A DNA stretch of 64,000 bases from Roseburia sp. (GTDB lineage: Bacteria; Bacillota; Clostridia; Christensenellales; Pumilibacteraceae), in the NCBI GenBank assembly GCA_023665905.1, contig JAMPDA010000006.1, positions 23,542-87,541 of the forward strand, read 5' to 3'. This document shows, piece by piece, positions 60,560-64,000 of the stretch. Position numbers and translations under genes: made by a program. The notes beneath the pieces are model-generated. The model was not told where the DNA came from, searched no databases, and saw only the letters and a program-made list of their open reading frames with translations. The number at the start of each line of letters is the position of its first letter. Position 1 is the first letter of the stretch.

Positions 60560-62740
60560 ATGAGCATTAAAAAAATACTCCGCGCACTGTGCAGTTTTGC
60601 GCTTTGCATTGCGATGTGTTTTGCGTGTATCGCATGCAAGTCACGCTCCGGCGCACCCGACGACGAATACGATCCCGACTATACGGGCGGAGAAATTCCC
60701 GACGAAAATGAGATCGAAATAACCGAGCCGGACGCGACGGAACACGATTTCAACCTGCTTTCGCAATCGGACGGGACGTTTACTTACAAATGCGCCGACT
60801 GCGATACGGAAGAAACCTTTACCGTAACGTGCGTCGGCGGTACGCAAAACGCCTATGCGGTCGCCGGCAATACGCTCAAGTTTTCCGACGTCACCGAAGA
60901 CAGCGTTTATGATATCAACGGCACGCTCCACGGCAATCTCGTCATAGACATAAGCGAAAATTATAAGTTTGAGCTGCAGATGAGCGGATTCGAGTTGAGT
61001 TCTGCGTCCGCCTGCCCTATTTCCTTTTCGAGCGGCGACAAGGTCACGCTGGTCGCAAAGAAATCCACCGACAATTATATATACGATATTCGTAAAACCG
61101 TGAGCGCGACGGACGACAACGCGATCTCCGCAAGCGTGTACGCTCTTTGCGACCTGGACATTCAGGGCAAAGGCAGTCTTTCCGTCAAATCGGTGAGCAA
61201 CAACGGTATACACACTAAAAAAGATTTGAGCATCAAAAACCTGTCGTTGCAGGTAGACTGTATCGACAATGCGTTAAAGGGCAACGATGGCGTCACCGTC
61301 GAGTCCGGCGACGTGGTCTTGATCGCGCGGCAAGGCGACGGCATAAAAACGATGAACAGCGATCTATCCTCCAAGGGCAAGCAACGCGGAACGGTCACCG
61401 TTTCGGGCGGCGATATCCTGATTTACGCGGCTTGCGACGGGATCGACGCCGCCTACGACGTCGTCATCGACGAGAGCACGGCGCCCGTTGCACTGCAGGT
61501 ATTCACCGACAAATATTCCAAGTACTCCGAAGAAGTTACGGCGGTTGCCCAAAGCGTCTATTACGTGCGATTCAACTCCACCGCCTACAAATATTCGCTT
61601 AAATTCTACAATAGCGATACGGACGGCGTGTGGTATAATTCGTCTTCGAGCACGACTGTAGGCAATTATCGGTACTTCCCCATTACAAAGCCGAGCGGAT
61701 ATACTTACGTGCAATTATATATCTACAACGGGTCGCAACAGCAAGGTCAAGGTGAAAACTATGTCGCCCGCACGGAAGGCATGGCGGTAAACAACAATTA
61801 CGATACCATTGCTCTGCAGTCGAAAGGAAACAGCTTGACGTACGGCTGGACGAATTATACGACGACCCAAGGCAATTTCGGTCCCGGCGGCATAGGCGGC
61901 ATGGGAGGCATGGGCGGTATGGGTGGAAATTCCGGCGGAATGAACGACGGGAATACGGACAAGGGCGACCATTCCACAAAAGGCATAAAAGCGGACAACG
62001 CGGTTTCGATTTCGGGCGGATCGATTACCGTCAGCGCGTATGACGACGCGATCCACGCAAATGCAGACACCGTTTTGGAAAACGGCGCAACGCCCACGGG
62101 CAATGTCGCCGTGTCGGGCGGAAGCCTGACTTTGCGCTCCAACGACGACGGGATCCACGCCGACGGTAAAGCGGCTATCGGCGGCGGAACGATATCGATA
62201 GTGAGCTCGTACGAGGGCATCGAGGGCAGGACGGTGGAGATAACGAACGGCAGTGTGTCCGTCGTATCATCCGACGACGGCATCAACGGCACTGCGACTT
62301 CGGGCACTGCTATCACGATTTCGGGCGGAAAGCTGTACATCTACGCAGGCGGCGACGGGGTCGATTCGAACAGCACGACTTCCTATACAGGCATAGTTTT
62401 TTCGGGCGGCACGAGCGTAATTATCTCGACGGGTCGCGCCGATTCGAGCATAGACACCGAGCGCGGATATAAGTATTCGGGCGGTTATGTGATAGGCATA
62501 GGCGCAAGCGGCGGCATGAGCAGCGAATCGACGTATTGCTCCGATTTCAATTCCGTAGGAACGAGCAAAACCGTCAGTCTGCAAAAGGACGCCTATCTGA
62601 CGGTAAACGACATTGCCGTCATTAAGATGCCCGTTTCAATAAACGCCACCGTCGTGTTCCTCGGCAAAACAAACGCCAGCATTTCATCGAGCACATCTAC
62701 GAACTTCGAATTGGACTCAAACGGCGTCTATTGGAAATGA
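60560..62740 (+). CDS. Cthe_2159-type carbohydrate-binding domain lipoprotein
   Basis: 726 residues. Signal peptide with lipobox ending CIAC (Cys26), an acidic spacer, then a long beta-helix of the DUF4353/Cthe_2159 family (VYDINGTLHGNLVIDI, SISASVYALCDLDIQGKGSL, GDGIKTMNSDLSSKG, YAACDGIDAAYDVVIDE). A Gly/Met-rich hinge near residue 435-455 (GGIGGMGGMGGMGG) separates a second beta-helix block (GSITVSAYDDAIHAN, NDDGIHADGKAAIG, SSDDGINGTATSG, GGDGVDSNSTTS). Members bind Ca2+ and acidic polysaccharides such as pectate. It is surface-anchored and divergent from a WYL regulator. RBS GAGGAGGG is strong. Confidence 0.88.
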   Translation: MSIKKILRALCSFALCIAMCFACIACKSRSGAPDDEYDPDYTGGEIPDENEIEITEPDATEHDFNLLSQSDGTFTYKCADCDTEETFTVTCVGGTQNAYAVAGNTLKFSDVTEDSVYDINGTLHGNLVIDISENYKFELQMSGFELSSASACPISFSSGDKVTLVAKKSTDNYIYDIRKTVSATDDNAISASVYALCDLDIQGKGSLSVKSVSNNGIHTKKDLSIKNLSLQVDCIDNALKGNDGVTVESGDVVLIARQGDGIKTMNSDLSSKGKQRGTVTVSGGDILIYAACDGIDAAYDVVIDESTAPVALQVFTDKYSKYSEEVTAVAQSVYYVRFNSTAYKYSLKFYNSDTDGVWYNSSSSTTVGNYRYFPITKPSGYTYVQLYIYNGSQQQGQGENYVARTEGMAVNNNYDTIALQSKGNSLTYGWTNYTTTQGNFGPGGIGGMGGMGGMGGNSGGMNDGNTDKGDHSTKGIKADNAVSISGGSITVSAYDDAIHANADTVLENGATPTGNVAVSGGSLTLRSNDDGIHADGKAAIGGGTISIVSSYEGIEGRTVEITNGSVSVVSSDDGINGTATSGTAITISGGKLYIYAGGDGVDSNSTTSYTGIVFSGGTSVIISTGRADSSIDTERGYKYSGGYVIGIGASGGMSSESTYCSDFNSVGTSKTVSLQKDAYLTVNDIAVIKMPVSINATVVFLGKTNASISSSTSTNFELDSNGVYWK

Positions 62741-62963
62741 TTTAGGTGTAATACCCCGCCGCAAGCAGCGAGGCATAACCTTCGGTTGCCCATACGGCGC
62801 AGATTTGCTTGCGCAAGCGCGCAAATCTACTTGTATGGTAAGTACACCTAATTTGTCGTCGTCGGCAGCCAAATACTGCGCGACCTAATGCTTACTCACT
62901 CACTTCGATAGAATACGTAATAAATAACTATTCAATCTGTGACAAATTTGCTCCTCGAATAAA
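62741..62963. repeat. Dispersed repeat family B, copy B3
   Basis: About 223 bp, from ATTTAGGTGTAATACC to CAAATTTGCTCCTCGAATAAA. It begins one base after the lipoprotein stop. Contains TACACCTAATTTGTCGTCG as the inverted end; its middle differs from B1 and B2, with a hairpin CAGATTTGCTTGCGCAAGCG. No gene. Confidence 0.75.
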
Positions 62964-62984
62964 CTCTTACGGAATAATATAACC

Positions 62985-63842
62985 ATGATCATAATTATAA
63001 GCATACTTGCCATTTTATTAGTTGCTCCATTCGTACTATTATTGTGCCGTCGAATCAGACGACTTTGCCACCGAAAAAGACAACGAAAATACGATGATTT
63101 TATTCTGCAAAACAGCTTATGCCTAAAGCAATTAAAAGAAATAAACAACCGGTATAAATTTGATCCGGACATATGCCTCGACCAATGGAATACATACGAT
63201 AATGAAAATATATTCAATACGATTTCTTGCAAAGATTATTTGATTTACAAGTTGCAATATATTGAAGAAGAAGTAATTGCTCAAATTAAAAAAACGCTAA
63301 AAAATAAGCAGATATATTCGGACTATTTAAACGAGGTCAAAGCAATATCGAATTACGGGAAATTCCAATCCCCGATTAATAACTTAAATCTCGAGAAATT
63401 GATTATCGCCGAAAAACGATGCATAAATAGCAGCCTTTTACAACAACCGTCAACACATTTTTCGCTAAAAGTTACTTTATATTGCTCTAAGATAAACGGC
63501 CACATATACGACGAAAAAACAGCTTTGTTTTATGATAACGACATATTTACGCTTACAAAAAGATTGCATAACAAAAAGGGATCGTTCTATAGTGACCGCG
63601 AAATATGGGATGCGCTTTGCAGAGTCGAACGAGGAAAAGTTACCAATAAAATGAGATTCTCAATTTACGAACGCGATGGATATAAGTGCCGCAAATGCGG
63701 TGTTTCCGGTAATTATGCGAATTTAGAAATTGACCACATTATTCCGATTTCGAAAGGCGGAAAAAGCACTTATGACAATTTGCAAACATTATGCCATGAC
63801 TGCAATGTTGAAAAAGGAAATCGTATCGAAAGAAAATATTAA
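62985..63842 (+). CDS. Membrane-anchored HNH endonuclease
   Basis: 285 residues. One N-terminal TM helix (about 2-22) followed by a highly basic stretch (RRIRRLCHRKRQRKY), a helical middle of about 180 residues with no known domain, and a C-terminal HNH nuclease domain at 221-285: CRKC (C235, C238), LEIDHIIPISKGG with the catalytic D250-H251, and LCHDCN (C270, C273) as zinc ligands. The nuclease should face the cytoplasm (positive-inside). AT-rich, flanked by repeat B3, so likely acquired. Possible phage or plasmid defence, or cleavage of incoming DNA, is inference. Confidence 0.85.
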   Translation: MIIIISILAILLVAPFVLLLCRRIRRLCHRKRQRKYDDFILQNSLCLKQLKEINNRYKFDPDICLDQWNTYDNENIFNTISCKDYLIYKLQYIEEEVIAQIKKTLKNKQIYSDYLNEVKAISNYGKFQSPINNLNLEKLIIAEKRCINSSLLQQPSTHFSLKVTLYCSKINGHIYDEKTALFYDNDIFTLTKRLHNKKGSFYSDREIWDALCRVERGKVTNKMRFSIYERDGYKCRKCGVSGNYANLEIDHIIPISKGGKSTYDNLQTLCHDCNVEKGNRIERKY

Positions 63843-63914
63843 ACATTTACGTTCGGTTTACAATTTAATTATATATATTTACGTTTAGAAAGAGCGCTGC
63901 CATACACCCCCCCC

Positions 63915-64000
63915 CTACCCCACTATACACACGGCGACACAATACTCGGGCAGGTCGCGCGGACAGAGCACATACTCTCCGCCGTAGTCCTCTATCCCTT
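63915..64000 (-). CDS. C-terminal fragment of an unidentified gene (partial)
   Basis: On the minus strand the last 28 codons before a TAG at 63915-63917 read ...IEDYGGEYVLCPRDLPEYCVAVCIVG. The frame is open to the window edge and its codons resemble the core genome. The stop is followed by a run of nine G on the coding strand. Family not recognised. Confidence 0.4.
   Translation of the reverse strand, partial: GIEDYGGEYVLCPRDLPEYCVAVCIVG

Overview
The window reads as chromosomal DNA of a low-to-mid GC, Spo0A-bearing member of the Clostridia (Bacillota), probably an uncultured gut lineage. The evidence is a clear spo0A (44909-45637), the khpB-yidC-yidD-rnpA-rpmH cluster, a radical SAM gene of the TatD-linked kind beside tatD, strong GGAG-type ribosome binding sites, and near-consensus TTGACA/TATAAT promoters with 17-bp spacers in front of most transcription units. 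A partial SleB/CwlJ-like cell wall hydrolase at the left edge also fits a spore-former. No rRNA genes, CRISPR array or intact transposase were seen.

Layout. 1-9000: one long minus-strand operon running from a fused ABC ATPase/permease through metG, tatD, the TatD-linked radical SAM gene, a cation/Ca antiporter, a PH-like membrane protein, a DUF3737 beta-helix protein and an MGMT-type gene. 9091-16400: a small Cys-rich protein, two copies of a dispersed palindromic-end repeat (family A), a PfkB kinase, a Na/Pi cotransporter with a PhoU-like tail, and a heterodimeric ABC exporter pair. 16450-21900: two tandem J-domain/coiled-coil/Sel1 proteins (one lacks HPD), a LOG-family hydrolase, a PflX-like radical SAM protein and a DUF2726 protein. 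22000-25450: khpB-yidC-yidD-rnpA-rpmH, with no dnaA on the far side. 25550-34600: a lipoprotein serpin, a TtcA-like tRNA thiolase, a cytoplasmic GH13 enzyme, a CBS-domain CorC/HlyC protein, a zinc-ribbon mini-protein, thioredoxin, a PepV-like dipeptidase and gltX. 34660-40700: a GH3 beta-glucosidase, a RelA/SpoT-domain protein and three poorly known genes. 40780-41135: two more family A repeats. 41335-53756: an hpt-purine permease operon, DegV, Spo0A, a YcaQ-like glycosylase, a zinc-finger protein, and an operon ACT-UPF0210-pepF-lipoprotein-dnaB. 53909-54126: tRNA-Pro(AGG) and tRNA-Ser(CGA).

Right of the tRNAs (54.1-64 kb) the DNA becomes AT-richer and gene-poor and looks accessory: a PLD-like protein without a recognisable HxK motif, a MATE exporter behind what looks like a translation-coupled attenuator, a lipoprotein operon whose first gene is frameshifted, a WYL regulator divergent from a Cthe_2159-type carbohydrate-binding lipoprotein with a structured leader, two copies of a second hairpin-rich repeat (family B), and a membrane-anchored HNH nuclease.

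The most unusual signals are: (i) at least five genes whose promoter -10 box ends only 6-9 nt before the start codon, with no Shine-Dalgarno sequence, implying leaderless mRNAs (12936, 27051, 34666, 46840, 53756); (ii) the MATE leader at 56250-56355, where a ten-residue, apparently leaderless reading frame runs through the 5' arm of a perfect intrinsic terminator; (iii) the tandem J-domain pair; and (iv) two dispersed repeat families. Functional calls rest on motif recognition by eye. No database search was possible.
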